From a virus: a stretch of 64,000 bases of DNA. Positions within the stretch are counted from its first letter, which is position 1; each line of letters begins with the position of its first letter. The stretch covers positions 1 to 64,000 of IMG/VR virus record IMGVR_UViG_3300022413_000008; one strand, written 5' to 3'. The notes under the pieces are model-generated. The model was not told the origin of the DNA and did not search any database. It saw only the letters and a program-made list of their open reading frames with translations. Shown piece by piece: positions 28,806 to 39,689 of this stretch. The position numbers were made by a program, and so were the translations under genes.

Positions 28806-31800
28806 AAATCACGCACCGATCGTCTGGTTCTCGCTGCACGGAACCGGCTAGAAGCTAAGCGTCTGTCAATGCTGCTCCCGCCTCGAGCTCGCCGCACCTG
28901 AACAAGCCCGCCTGCCAACTGTTTAACGTCAACGTCTTGCCCTGTAGCAAACGTCATGTTTACCCCGATGATCTCTCCGCCACGACGCAGTAGCTCCTCA
29001 GTCCGAAGCACCTTCTCTCTTTCGTCAGGCCTCATTCTTGCAAGCATGGATGCACGCTGAGCAGCAGTGATCTTGCCTTTGAAGGCTCGGGTGTAAGGGT
29101 TCCGCGTAGAGAAGATCTGACGAGCAGACTGTTCGGGATTCTTGCGGCCGAGCGTTTCCGCTACTGTTACTGCTTCCCGGAAAGTCTCCTCTAATTCGTC
29201 GAATTCACCCAGCATTGCGTGATTCAGCATCCGATTGCCATAGGGAGACAGGGGGGTCGCTGTCGGCCCTACGCGTGTGATGCCAGACGGGGGCTTCAGC
29301 GAATCGAATGGGCCATAACGCACAAGCAGCCTCGAGGTATTACTTGCTTCCAGGGTGCCCTGCGTCTGAGGCAGGTTGTTTAACAGCACCTGGCCAATCA
29401 GGGGGTTGAAGGTGCGCAATAAGCGCCCGGCACCAAAGGAGATATCCCCAGTGTTGATTACCCCACCGACATAATCAGCCAGAGCAACCGCTTGGTTTTG
29501 TGCAAGGATAGTCGGGTCAAACGCCCTGCGAGTAGGCAGATCATTGATTGCGACATTCACCGCCGTGGCAACAAATGGCATCGCGGAAAACGCATCGATC
29601 GCAAAGCCCTTCGCAACACTCTCTGCACCCTCACGCTCCCATGGTTGGCGCGTGGATCTTTCTTGTCCGATGATCGAATACCAAATCCTAATGAGCTCCT
29701 CGGTGCCAGCATTGGTCAACGCGGAACCCACGAGTGACGCTAAGAAAAAGGCTCCGATAGATGCCGGGACGAATACCTGTGCCGCCGTCGAATTGCGTTG
29801 GGCCGCTCCGCCCATGGCCCGAAACCACCGGCTAATGGTGTTCATGTTCCAGCCCATTAGAGCCATCGTAATGCGGCTGAAGGGAGAACGACGGGCAACC
29901 AACGGACGATTCGCGGGAGTCGCAACATTGATCTCCTCCATCTGGATCGTAGCAAGAGACACCTGCTGTTGCCGCGTAAGCCAACGAACTTCTTTGGGGT
30001 TGTCGGCAGCATCAAGCCTCGCGTAGTAATCGTTAATCGATCCACGGAGGTCGATGCCTGCAAGACCGAACCAGTCATTGATCTCGTTCAGCCGTGTCTT
30101 ATCGATGTCCCCCGCAAACCATGACGGAATCACGTCACTCGGGCGGAGTTCATTAAGCAGGTTCGGGATCCCGCGTCTTTTGTTGTTCAAATAGCGGCGC
30201 CTCAAATGAGCTTCAAGATAGTTAGATGCGGAGATCGAACTGTTAGCCGCTACTACGTTAGCCATAAGGTCTCCGAACCGTGGGAAGAACGGGCGAAGGA
30301 ACAACTGCACTTGAAAGTCGACAAGGCCTAACACTCCACGGCCAGTCTTTGAGACAAAGTTGACAAACGGTTGGTTCCGTTTCTCGAAGCCTTCCTTGGA
30401 AATTTGACCCCATGTCGACAAGCTTTCCGCCATTGAATCAACGTGAGCCTGATGTGCCATTGGCATATCGAGCCCCCGTTCTCGCAGCTCACGGAAAACA
30501 TTGGAACGCTGGAACCCTGCATTCGATAGCTCTTCGATAGGCCCCGCCAATACTGAGGATTCTGCTAGGAGCCCAGCACGTAATGCTTCCTTGAAGGCTT
30601 TCCCTAAGCGTCCTCGCATCGCCGCACTCATGCTCGTTTTGGCGCCCTCCCAGAGGATGCCTGCTCCAGTCGGAACACGCACTAGGGATTTGGTAGCAGC
30701 AGTCGGGATGTCGACTGCCAGGCCGCCAAGCCCATTGATCGCCTGCCTCGCAAAACTCCCAAGTGCCCAGCCGTACGAACGGAATCCGGCATTAGTCAGG
30801 CGCGACATGCGTTGCCCAGTATAGAAGAAGCCTCCCTGGAACGCGTTGCGGATCAGGGTGGTAACGCCTGTCAACACATTCCCAACCGCAGTGTTGGACA
30901 ACCGGTTGAGAAAGACAATGTCGTCTTCCGACATGCGACCGCCCGGGCGGAATGTTTGCTCGAGATCATTGATGAACCGTTCCAAGCTGGACGCAGCAGA
31001 CTGAAGTTCATCGTATTCGATCGTGTCATCGCCGGAACGCAGAGCAGCACGTTCACGTTTCCGAGTACGCAATCGGCCAGTTGCTTCATTGAGAGGGGCG
31101 CCACCTCTGGGATCCAGGCGACCTTCATTTAACGCTGATGACCGAGACGCCAGCTCAACATTCAAGGCATCAACGGTAGACCGTGCGGCACGTACAACCT
31201 CATCAAAGTATCGGCTACTGCCATTAAGCCGAAAGTTGATGATGTCGATGGAATTCTGGAAACCATGGTTATAGAACCAATAATGTCCCAGGCGACGGCC
31301 ACGACCCTTCGTGAAACTGTTGGCACTTTCCGTGAGCTTGGAGTCGATCTTCTGACTGTCCGGCTCAAGTGGGCGGGCAGCCAGCTTTTCGATTTTCATC
31401 ACCATCCCACGGATCTCACGCCTCATGTTGGTCGCACCACCAAAGTCAGGATCCCCAGTGGTGCGTTCATTCACGAAGCTATCGAGATCCTCCATGGTTT
31501 GGATCGTGCCTTGCCGGATCTGCTTAGCGGCATCGGCATAGATCTCATCCAGCCCGGTGCGCTGCGAATAATCAGACGAGCGGTCGGTCAAAAACGGAAC
31601 GATGAACTCCCCGAAATGAGCGTTCAGTAAATCGTTAATCTTCTGGGCATCCTTAGCACGATCGAGCTCCGCATACCGACGCGAGAATTCAAGAGCGACT
31701 GGGTTAAACCGGCGAAATAGAAGACGCTCGCCTGTTCGTAGCGGCCGGCGACGGATTGTGACGCCAGGAACCCACTCGCTTTCAACTGTCTGGCCTTGAA

Positions 31801-34800
31801 GGAAAGTCCGATTCGCCCGAGTGTCAATCGCATGAGCCTCATCAGTGGCTTTGGACTGGAGATCCAGGATTGCAATGTCCTCTTTAGTGATGACGCACTG
31901 GCAATCCGGCAGGAGGTCGCCCTCATTAATACGAACACCTGGGGTCTGGCTTCGTGCAAATAATTCTCTCCCAATCCGGTTATACCAGTCCGATACGAGC
32001 TCGACAGAATTGCTAGCCGCAAAATCTGAGAACTCTGCCGCAGTGGCCTCCAAGTCATCGGCGTGAGAGCGAGCAGCCCGAAACAGGCCCACTCGAATGG
32101 CAGCTCCATTGTTGACCTCCCATTGACCGAACTTCAAATGGGAATCAACCCATGTCTGCATGGCTATTCGAGCCGGCTGAATCTGTCGGGCACCGATTTG
32201 CCGCGATAATCCTTCCCATATTTGTGCGACACGATTTACCAGGGAGGAAACCCCGAACCAGTTGAACACGTGGTTCTTGCCGAACTGCGTTACGGCCGAA
32301 GACTGCGTGACGAACGTGGAGAAATCGAACCAGGCTTCCCAGAACCTACGCTCCGGCTTCTGAAGGTTGTCACTATCAGCTAACCATTCACCGATTTTGT
32401 TGAGCGCTTCGTTCGCAGATTGCTGCGCTTGCGACCACCGCGCATCGTCGGAATGAAAGTCCACGCGAAAGGTCTCGCCACCTGGTGTCGGGATCTCAAT
32501 GCTTGCCCCATGTTGTGGGAGCCCCAGCTTCTCCCATGCATCCGGAACAAAGATCTCTCCCGTGTCTGATGCCACCAGCTGACGGAACGCAAGCCATTGT
32601 GGGTCATTCGTAAGGCGTGTCGCAAACTCGACGCCAGTCGTCAGCGTGTCAAACCGGTTTAGTGCCATTGCAATGCGCCGATTGGCAGTGCGGTAAAGGT
32701 GCGCCGCTCGATCCAGATCGCTTTGCACGCGACCAGAAAAATTGAGCAGTCGGTTGACCTCGCTCATATCACCTGCCCTCAAGCTGGCAGCCAGACGCAC
32801 GGCCAACCCGCTTGCAGCTTCGGAGATCCGATCGGTATTCGAGTAGCTTTGAGCCAGCAACTCGGCTCGGTGCTTCGTGTTTCGAGCAACCCATAGAAGG
32901 GCAACATCCGTGATTATCTTCCGGTCACCTCCCTCAAGCAGACGAGGAGCGACTCGCTGCATCACCGCTGCGACATCGCCAGCTTCAAAGATTTCTGGGG
33001 ACATGAGCATTGCCGCTCCATCATTGTCCCCTTCCATCGCTTCGATCATTTGCTCGGCCTTCTGCTCAACCCCTGCGGCAACCTCACCAGCGTGCTCCCA
33101 GAAGCGGCGATCCAACATGGCCTGCTCAATCTCTGCCTCGCTTGCGCCATCCCGCCTAGTGGCGTTCAGCGCAGCCGCAATCCCTGTGTCGATTTGCGTG
33201 CGAACCGACAGGCGTAATGCTTCGTTGTCGAAAATTTCTCTCTGAGCCGTCTGGGCTCGAGTGACAAGGTCGGCAAACCTCTGGGACCTTAATCGTTCTC
33301 CAAGGACGGAGAGCTTTTTCCGAAGCTTATCAAGCCGGTGCTCATAGAAACGAATGCCAGAAAGCATATTGTTCTTCAACACCTCAGCGAGCGCTGTAGG
33401 CAAATCTCGAACTGCTGCCTGATAAGTCTGGGGATCAACATTAAAGGTTGCACGAACCGCGTTGTTAGTCTCATTCAAGTTCACTAACCCCACATCGCGC
33501 TTGACAGTAGGCGTCATCTCGAACCCTTCATCAGACATCTCATCCGCAACGCGAGTAAAGTTGTCCGCAAGAGTCGTGTTCGTTGTGGCAAAAATGGTGC
33601 CTAGATCAGTGCGAGCATCCGGCTGAGCAAACCGAAACTCCTGCTGAACCTGCTCACGCGTCAGGGCCAGAGTCGCGATAGGAGCCCGACTGTTGATATC
33701 AGATAGGACACCACCACGTGCGGTCACTTCAAAATCTCCATTCCGGAGACTCGTCAATACCGAATCGAAGAAGGCGTCCCGGGTGCGTTGCGCTCCTCTG
33801 AAGACTTTCTTGAAAGCTAGAACCAACTGATCAAAAAAGTTCCGAGCCCAATCCAGCATGCCTGAAAGAGTCGGGTTGCTTCGTGCTCGCTGTGATGCAG
33901 ACGTAAGCTGTTGGGCAAAGAACTCGTCGTCGTTGATCAGTGGGTAAAGGTTTGTGAGATCTGCCGCATTGGGAAGCTGAGCAAACTGAGCCGAGGTAAT
34001 CGCCCCACCTTGGCGATCAAGTTCTTCCAGAAACTCTACTGCCCGTGGGCTTGCATCCGGTGATGCACGGAGAGTCTCGAGTTCCTGCTGTCGAAAGGTA
34101 GCAACCTGTTTCCGGAACGATTCCGGAAGGAAGGTGGCAGCCGAATGGGCAAACTCTTCGGCTAGACCTGACGCAGTGTTGGCTCCAGCCGATACCTTGA
34201 TCAGTCTCAGTGCCTCCGAAAAGGTGCCACCGAATTCGACGTTCGCCCCAGCAACGGTTGAGCGCCCTGGCTGAATAACAAAGGTCATATCCTCAAGGTA
34301 TTGAGGATTCATGTGCTCAAGAAATCGCAATGCGGTATCTCGAGTCGATTCAGACAGCCCGTTGTTTGGGGCAGACACCAACGCTGCTATGTCGTCACGC
34401 CCAGATGCCGGCTGATTCAAGATTGCTGGATCAACCTCGGACAGAGGCACAACCTCTTTCGCCCGCAAGGAAGCGAGTGCAGTGCTATCCACACGTAGCG
34501 TGTCGCGAATGCCTTCGAATACCTCCTCGAGTGTTTCCCGAATGTTCTGGCCCTCAGGAGCAAGGGGAGTCAGGAGTTCCGTGGCTTGATCAAGAGCCTC
34601 TAACCAGAACGCATCATCTTCAGGATCATGATCCGAAATCGAATCAGCAAGTTCTGGTTCAATATCTTCCAGTCGCTGAATGAATTGAGCACTGAGCCGG
34701 GCATCCGATCGTTGCTCGGCTGTGTCTAAACTGGACGACTGAACTGCTGCAGCCGCCGTGGCTTCCTCTCCTTCAACAATTTGAGCAACAACTTCCTGTT

Positions 34801-37669
34801 CATCCTCCAACGCGGCACCCGGAGCGGCAGCGAAACTTCCGCCTGCTGCAGTATCCTCAAAACTGACAACATCGGGGCTTTGTCCCTGCATCGGAAAGGA
34901 ACGGCGCCCCTTCTGCTTGAGCTCGCGACCCGGCAACACGAAATCTTTCTCCCTCTCGTCCACCGGAACGAATTGACTGGGATCTGACAGGATACGTCGC
35001 GAAAGATGAAAGCCACGAACGGTGACAGTGCCTTCCGGTATCCACTCTTCTACCAGCCCACCATCGATCAATGGCTTCAATGGGATCCGACCGACCGACT
35101 TCAGCTTGGCGCTGGTCTTCTCCTTTACCTTCACCACCAAGGACTGAACTCCGCCTGCTCGGCCAACAGACAGGAATGTGGGGACAGGTTCGCCAGTTTC
35201 TCCGTCAACCACGAAACCCCCAATGTCAACATTGGTTAACTTGCGGGTCGTAGCATTCGTTTGCAGGCGCTTTGGCAACCCTCGGAACTCACTGGAGCTA
35301 GCGTTGAATGATCTTGGATTCCGAATTCGGAACTCGAAGCCAAGCTTGGGTGGTGGCAACAATGACCCAGTCCCTTCAGGTATGTCCTGAACTGGGACAT
35401 CAGTGACTCCTTCCAGGACAGGGGCTGTCCGAGGTGGCGTTACCTGCTCGGGCTCTTGCCTGACAGCTTCCAAATCCTCTTGGGTCAGTTGCCCAGCTAC
35501 GCCCTCTCGTTGATTCTGAAGACCTCCGCTAGCTGTGTTCGTAGCGGCTTCGATTGCCTCTCGGAAAAATTGGCGTCTGCGTTGTAGATCAATCCGACTG
35601 TCGGTGTCGCCAGCTTCACGTGCCTCTTCCGCTGCAGCGCCAACCTGGTTATTTGCGTCGATGATTGCCGCAAGCTCGTCGCGAGTGGACAGCCTTAACC
35701 CCAGTTCTCTCGCGGCTCCGGTTAATGACTGCCCGGCAAATGCGGTCGACGGCTTGAACTCCGCAGCCTTAGACAGAACGTTCTCGACCGTAATAGGGAA
35801 GTCCCCTGGCAACTGGCCTGAAGGCACAGGTGGTGGTGGTGGTGGAGTTCTACGTGGAACTTTTGCAGCGACTTGAGCATCCCGCCATTCATCCACAGTT
35901 GGAGCTCCAATCACTTCCCATCCATGAATACGAAGCACTTTGTCGGTCGTGCCGCTACGATTCGCCATCCGGCCTTCCGCAACCTGACTTGGCACCTGCT
36001 GTTCAGGGCGGATAATTGCCTCAACTGGATCGATACCGAAACTGGCAGCTTCAATGCGTGACTCCCGATAGCCTTCAAACTTCCCCGCAATTACATCGCC
36101 GGTCTCCGTATTAAAGATGACGACAGGCTGTCCTGTACTGGCAGAGAAACCACCCACTGACACATCGTCCTCAGCGACAAACGAGTGATCTGAAACCCGT
36201 TTTGCTATCGCGTCTGGCGTATTGGAGATGGCCAGATGATCGTTGACATCTGGAGTCGTGTCGACCGCTGCCTTGGCTACCCCTGCATCTGCTGCCTGTT
36301 GTTCCTTCGTTGTGCGTGCTGGCTCTGCTACCGGTGCAACATCAGACGGTAACGGCGGAGATTGTTGGGATCTAAGGTCCTCTTCGCGGCCAATGATCTC
36401 TTTGGTGTGCTCCTCTGTGGCAACTTCAGCGGCAGGAACGTCGGTGGGAGCAGGAAGCAAGAGCTGTGTTCGTCGTCTTTCTCTTTCAGCCCTACGCTCA
36501 CCACGCTCACGCCTCTGACGACGGCGAGCTCTTTCGCCACGAGCTGTTCCTCTTGCTATGCGCTCCCTGAATTCGGGCGTATCATCAAACGCTCTGCGCC
36601 CCTGACGGATGAACGCTGGGCCACCCAGCCCCTTCGGCCCAAACACTTGATCCCCGTAGCGCTGCCGCAAAGCCTCAAGGTCGGCATCAATCTGGTGCGG
36701 ATTCCCCTTGATTCGCTGAGCAATCTGGATCGGAGTCTCGACAGCTCCACCCAGCCCAGCACCAAGGCCCAAGGCAAATGCCATCTGAACAGCCAGATCC
36801 TGGGTCGTTAGATCGGGATTGACTAGAGCCTTCTGGTTCATCCATTGAAGAAACTCATCCGATGTTTCCTCGAGACCTTCAAGCCCGGCCTGATTCACTA
36901 TATTGCGGAAGGCAGATTCGAACGCTGACTTACCTATTGGCCTCGCCAAGCGCTCCACTCCAGTTGAGCCGAAAATCCCGGTGGTTAACCCTGTGGCAAT
37001 GCCACCAACGATGCCCGGGAGAACAGCCATCCTCTGCGCATCATCCTCCGATAAGCCTTGATGGCGGAAATGATCCTTAGCTTCCTCGAAACTGAGGCCA
37101 CCAGACAGCAATGTGCCAAACGTCACCGCACCGGCCATTCCTCCCATGGCTGCGGCAGGAATAGAGGGGGCGCTAAGCAACGCACTGGTAACGCCTTCCT
37201 TAGCGATTGTGCCAGCTACCCCAGAGTTGAGACCTTCGGAAGCTTCAGCCAGTTCGGCTAATTGCAGATTGCTGCCTGCGGAAAGCCGTCGACCACGCTC
37301 CTTGAGGGTTTCGCTTCCGAGAACGTTCCCAAGCAAGGTAGCCCCGCCACCAAGGGCCTTAACGCCGGTGGGGGCAGCCGCCTCGGCACCGAGAGCAGCC
37401 TGGAGGGCGACAGACTGGAAATTATCGGACGGTTGATTGAGACGCTGACGCTCACCTTTCAATCTGGCACGTCGAATATCCTGGCCAAATTGTTTCCCTT
37501 CGTCCGAAGCGAGAAAGGCAGAGAACGTAGTCTCGAAGCGCTCCTCAGGTGTGGTCTGCCCCAGAACCTCATCCACCTGCCGGAGAGCGTCAGGAGAGAT
37601 CTCCGGTGGTTCTGCCGACTTGTTAGCTGTCGGATCAGCTACATCGATTGTCGCAAATGGAGTTGCCAT
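28802..37669 (-). CDS. Giant internal virion/DNA-ejection-type protein, 2955 aa
   Basis: Largest gene here, at the end of the tail operon. Gly/Ala-rich hydrophobic stretches near residues 160-330 and about 2625-2655, a Pro run near 600, long charged helices and a late region with LTNAGFRSYGWALGSFARQA. A degenerate metalloprotease-like motif EEFAHS lies near residues 1171-1176 (EExxH, first His missing). Such large polyvalent or ejection proteins are packed in the capsid and enter the cell with DNA. No RNA polymerase signature seen. Confidence 0.75.
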   Translation of the reverse strand: MATPFATIDVADPTANKSAEPPEISPDALRQVDEVLGQTTPEERFETTFSAFLASDEGKQFGQDIRRARLKGERQRLNQPSDNFQSVALQAALGAEAAAPTGVKALGGGATLLGNVLGSETLKERGRRLSAGSNLQLAELAEASEGLNSGVAGTIAKEGVTSALLSAPSIPAAAMGGMAGAVTFGTLLSGGLSFEEAKDHFRHQGLSEDDAQRMAVLPGIVGGIATGLTTGIFGSTGVERLARPIGKSAFESAFRNIVNQAGLEGLEETSDEFLQWMNQKALVNPDLTTQDLAVQMAFALGLGAGLGGAVETPIQIAQRIKGNPHQIDADLEALRQRYGDQVFGPKGLGGPAFIRQGRRAFDDTPEFRERIARGTARGERARRRQRRERGERRAERERRRTQLLLPAPTDVPAAEVATEEHTKEIIGREEDLRSQQSPPLPSDVAPVAEPARTTKEQQAADAGVAKAAVDTTPDVNDHLAISNTPDAIAKRVSDHSFVAEDDVSVGGFSASTGQPVVIFNTETGDVIAGKFEGYRESRIEAASFGIDPVEAIIRPEQQVPSQVAEGRMANRSGTTDKVLRIHGWEVIGAPTVDEWRDAQVAAKVPRRTPPPPPPVPSGQLPGDFPITVENVLSKAAEFKPSTAFAGQSLTGAARELGLRLSTRDELAAIIDANNQVGAAAEEAREAGDTDSRIDLQRRRQFFREAIEAATNTASGGLQNQREGVAGQLTQEDLEAVRQEPEQVTPPRTAPVLEGVTDVPVQDIPEGTGSLLPPPKLGFEFRIRNPRSFNASSSEFRGLPKRLQTNATTRKLTNVDIGGFVVDGETGEPVPTFLSVGRAGGVQSLVVKVKEKTSAKLKSVGRIPLKPLIDGGLVEEWIPEGTVTVRGFHLSRRILSDPSQFVPVDEREKDFVLPGRELKQKGRRSFPMQGQSPDVVSFEDTAAGGSFAAAPGAALEDEQEVVAQIVEGEEATAAAAVQSSSLDTAEQRSDARLSAQFIQRLEDIEPELADSISDHDPEDDAFWLEALDQATELLTPLAPEGQNIRETLEEVFEGIRDTLRVDSTALASLRAKEVVPLSEVDPAILNQPASGRDDIAALVSAPNNGLSESTRDTALRFLEHMNPQYLEDMTFVIQPGRSTVAGANVEFGGTFSEALRLIKVSAGANTASGLAEEFAHSAATFLPESFRKQVATFRQQELETLRASPDASPRAVEFLEELDRQGGAITSAQFAQLPNAADLTNLYPLINDDEFFAQQLTSASQRARSNPTLSGMLDWARNFFDQLVLAFKKVFRGAQRTRDAFFDSVLTSLRNGDFEVTARGGVLSDINSRAPIATLALTREQVQQEFRFAQPDARTDLGTIFATTNTTLADNFTRVADEMSDEGFEMTPTVKRDVGLVNLNETNNAVRATFNVDPQTYQAAVRDLPTALAEVLKNNMLSGIRFYEHRLDKLRKKLSVLGERLRSQRFADLVTRAQTAQREIFDNEALRLSVRTQIDTGIAAALNATRRDGASEAEIEQAMLDRRFWEHAGEVAAGVEQKAEQMIEAMEGDNDGAAMLMSPEIFEAGDVAAVMQRVAPRLLEGGDRKIITDVALLWVARNTKHRAELLAQSYSNTDRISEAASGLAVRLAASLRAGDMSEVNRLLNFSGRVQSDLDRAAHLYRTANRRIAMALNRFDTLTTGVEFATRLTNDPQWLAFRQLVASDTGEIFVPDAWEKLGLPQHGASIEIPTPGGETFRVDFHSDDARWSQAQQSANEALNKIGEWLADSDNLQKPERRFWEAWFDFSTFVTQSSAVTQFGKNHVFNWFGVSSLVNRVAQIWEGLSRQIGARQIQPARIAMQTWVDSHLKFGQWEVNNGAAIRVGLFRAARSHADDLEATAAEFSDFAASNSVELVSDWYNRIGRELFARSQTPGVRINEGDLLPDCQCVITKEDIAILDLQSKATDEAHAIDTRANRTFLQGQTVESEWVPGVTIRRRPLRTGERLLFRRFNPVALEFSRRYAELDRAKDAQKINDLLNAHFGEFIVPFLTDRSSDYSQRTGLDEIYADAAKQIRQGTIQTMEDLDSFVNERTTGDPDFGGATNMRREIRGMVMKIEKLAARPLEPDSQKIDSKLTESANSFTKGRGRRLGHYWFYNHGFQNSIDIINFRLNGSSRYFDEVVRAARSTVDALNVELASRSSALNEGRLDPRGGAPLNEATGRLRTRKRERAALRSGDDTIEYDELQSAASSLERFINDLEQTFRPGGRMSEDDIVFLNRLSNTAVGNVLTGVTTLIRNAFQGGFFYTGQRMSRLTNAGFRSYGWALGSFARQAINGLGGLAVDIPTAATKSLVRVPTGAGILWEGAKTSMSAAMRGRLGKAFKEALRAGLLAESSVLAGPIEELSNAGFQRSNVFRELRERGLDMPMAHQAHVDSMAESLSTWGQISKEGFEKRNQPFVNFVSKTGRGVLGLVDFQVQLFLRPFFPRFGDLMANVVAANSSISASNYLEAHLRRRYLNNKRRGIPNLLNELRPSDVIPSWFAGDIDKTRLNEINDWFGLAGIDLRGSINDYYARLDAADNPKEVRWLTRQQQVSLATIQMEEINVATPANRPLVARRSPFSRITMALMGWNMNTISRWFRAMGGAAQRNSTAAQVFVPASIGAFFLASLVGSALTNAGTEELIRIWYSIIGQERSTRQPWEREGAESVAKGFAIDAFSAMPFVATAVNVAINDLPTRRAFDPTILAQNQAVALADYVGGVINTGDISFGAGRLLRTFNPLIGQVLLNNLPQTQGTLEASNTSRLLVRYGPFDSLKPPSGITRVGPTATPLSPYGNRMLNHAMLGEFDELEETFREAVTVAETLGRKNPEQSARQIFSTRNPYTRAFKGKITAAQRASMLARMRPDEREKVLRTEELLRRGGEIIGVNMTFATGQDVDVKQLAGGLVQVRRARGGSSIDRRLASSRFRAARTRRSVRDL

Positions 37670-37670
37670 C

Positions 37671-38816
37671 TCATCGGGTCCCGTTTTCCTTCTCGACTCG
37701 TATTATATTAGCCAAGCGCTGCCGGGCAGTGACTGTTGCCTGCTCAACAGCATCCTCAGCAGGAATCCCGCGAGATACAAGTTCGGCAGCGATTTGCCGC
37801 AATGTGCGATCGAAGAACGCTACATCGGATCGTTGAATTGTCTCAGGTGCGCCGTCTACATCGAACGTTACGTTCGCACCCTGAGCATCAAAGAAAGGAG
37901 AGGTGTCCATTTCGGGCGGAACATTGGTAGACGGTAATCCACCAAGCCCTGTCACATCAAAGATACCAGCAGCTCGTGGAATCCCCCCTTGCTCCCCTGG
38001 CGCTATCTGAGTGGCAATCCCCGGCCGTTGAACGGGCACGGTCTGTGAGCGGAAAGGTGTCGCCTGAACTCCTGCCGGCAATGGAGGAAGCCCTGCCATA
38101 AGCGGGTCAATACCAACAGGCTGCTGAAGTTGGTTGGCGTCCGATATTGCCGCAAGCCTGCCGCCTTGAAGGACAACCTGTCTCGACAATCGAGGATCGG
38201 TAGCCACCTCCAAGGCAGCCTGTCTCTGTTGCTCCCGTAAAGTGTCGGCAGCTAGTAATGCCTGCTGTCGCAACTCTTCGTTCTCAACCTCCCTGGGATC
38301 ATCGCCCCCAAAAAACGTGCGGAACCGCTCTCCCAATGTAAGGTCTCGTTCTTCTTGCGTCAGAAAATCCCTACGAGCTCTTTGCAGATCCTGCTCAAAA
38401 GGCTCAATTAACGCTTGGTTAAGCGAAGCCGCAACTGCCGCCTGTTGGCGGGTGCGTTCCTGCTCTTGAGCCCGCGCCGCTCGTTGTGCAGCTGTGAGAG
38501 CCTGTTGCTGTGAAGAATCAAACTGGCCGAGAAAAGGCGCAAGCTCTTCCTGCCCAAGCTGTCCTTGTCGCGCAGCGTTAAAGACATCCGAGAATAGTCG
38601 ATCACTTCGTTGCTGTTCTGCCCGGCGATCTTGTTCTTGTTGCTGAAGCTGCCTTAGCTCCCGCGTTTGCTGTTGGGCGCTCTCCTCTCGCCGGCGCTGT
38701 GAACCTACGGTGATGAAGCGATTCAGCGCACCTTCGAACTGAGCTACGGAGGAACGTCGCTCATTTTCGGCCTGCCTGGCAAGCGAGTCGAAACTGTCTC
38801 CAAAGATGGTTGGCAT
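37671..38816 (-). CDS. Gln/Arg-rich coiled-coil internal virion protein, 381 aa
   Basis: The first 190 residues are an extended helix very rich in Gln, Arg and Glu (RELRQLQQQEQDRRAEQQRS). The second half is Pro/Gly-rich, then a short helical end. Between two virion proteins; resembles internal core proteins that form a helical bundle above the portal. Role inferred from position and composition. Confidence 0.65.
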   Translation of the reverse strand: MPTIFGDSFDSLARQAENERRSSVAQFEGALNRFITVGSQRRREESAQQQTRELRQLQQQEQDRRAEQQRSDRLFSDVFNAARQGQLGQEELAPFLGQFDSSQQQALTAAQRAARAQEQERTRQQAAVAASLNQALIEPFEQDLQRARRDFLTQEERDLTLGERFRTFFGGDDPREVENEELRQQALLAADTLREQQRQAALEVATDPRLSRQVVLQGGRLAAISDANQLQQPVGIDPLMAGLPPLPAGVQATPFRSQTVPVQRPGIATQIAPGEQGGIPRAAGIFDVTGLGGLPSTNVPPEMDTSPFFDAQGANVTFDVDGAPETIQRSDVAFFDRTLRQIAAELVSRGIPAEDAVEQATVTARQRLANIIRVEKENGTR

Positions 38817-39686
38817 TTAGAATCCAGGGGTAACTCCAGGGATTGGTGTCCCCGAAGGACTCAGAGGAAATGGATTACGCGGAATACCTCGCCCAAACAA
38901 TCCACCACCACCACCACCGCCTAGAACGGTGCCAATGGCGCCAACATTAAGAAGACCTCCGCCAATCGCCCGTCCCGCACTGGCTATCCGGCCCAAGGTG
39001 GTAGGTTCCTGTTGCAGCCCTTCAACACGATTTGCACGATCTGTCTCAGCAATGCTTCGAAGGGTATTGAGGGTCGATCCTTGCACCTGCCCCCTGGCAA
39101 GAGTCGGCTGGATGCTTCGGTTAAGTAGAGTGTCTAGGAGTTGTTGGCGGGTTAACGCGTTACCGAGACGCTGCTGCAACAGGAACCCGAAATCTGCACG
39201 TTCCTGCTCTGTGTCTTCCAGTGATGCGTCAATCTCAGCGTCTCGTGCGAGTCGTGCGAATTGCAAATCCTGGAAAGTGTTGCCGCCAACGATACCCCTG
39301 CGAGCACGCAAGCGTTGGTTGGCTTGCTGGATTCGATCCAGAGCGCGTTGCGTCGCCGAGGCTCTGGCACCTCGACGACGCGCCCGCAGTCCCCTCAGGT
39401 TTTGTTCCGTCTGCCCGCCGAAAAGATCCTCTATGTCTCGAACGCCCTCTCGTGTAAAGCGCTCAACATCTGGTGTCTGTTGCCGGAACCGTCGTCCGAA
39501 GTCAGCCAGGTTGGACTCTTGTAAATTCAGAGTCTCGTCCGATGTCCCAAGCTGTCTCCTGATTTGACGATCGACTTCAGGATTCCGAACGATCGAAATG
39601 AGCTCGGGATCACCTCCTTTGTCGAACGCTCCGGCAATTCCGCTTGCTGCTCCTAGGGCAGCTCCACCTAAAGCTAATGCACCCAT
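38817..39686 (-). CDS. Internal virion protein with Gly/Ala membrane-like start, 289 aa
   Basis: Residues 1-20 (GALALGGAALGAASGIAGAF) are a small-residue hydrophobic helix, as in ejected pore-forming or core proteins. The centre is an Arg/Gln-rich helix; the end is Gly-rich. Its stop lies directly before the next gene's start. Probably part of the ejection apparatus. Confidence 0.65.
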   Translation of the reverse strand: MGALALGGAALGAASGIAGAFDKGGDPELISIVRNPEVDRQIRRQLGTSDETLNLQESNLADFGRRFRQQTPDVERFTREGVRDIEDLFGGQTEQNLRGLRARRRGARASATQRALDRIQQANQRLRARRGIVGGNTFQDLQFARLARDAEIDASLEDTEQERADFGFLLQQRLGNALTRQQLLDTLLNRSIQPTLARGQVQGSTLNTLRSIAETDRANRVEGLQQEPTTLGRIASAGRAIGGGLLNVGAIGTVLGGGGGGGLFGRGIPRNPFPLSPSGTPIPGVTPGF

Positions 39687-39689
39687 GGG

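Noticed and set aside
28802-37669. N4-type virion RNA polymerase identity for the giant protein
   Set aside because: Size and position are similar, but I could not find polymerase catalytic motifs, and the composition fits an ejection or polyvalent structural protein better.
29544-37937. Many + strand frames of 60-160 codons across the giant gene
   Set aside because: All are shadows of the - strand 2955- and 381-codon genes; none has a ribosome binding site or coupling to another gene.
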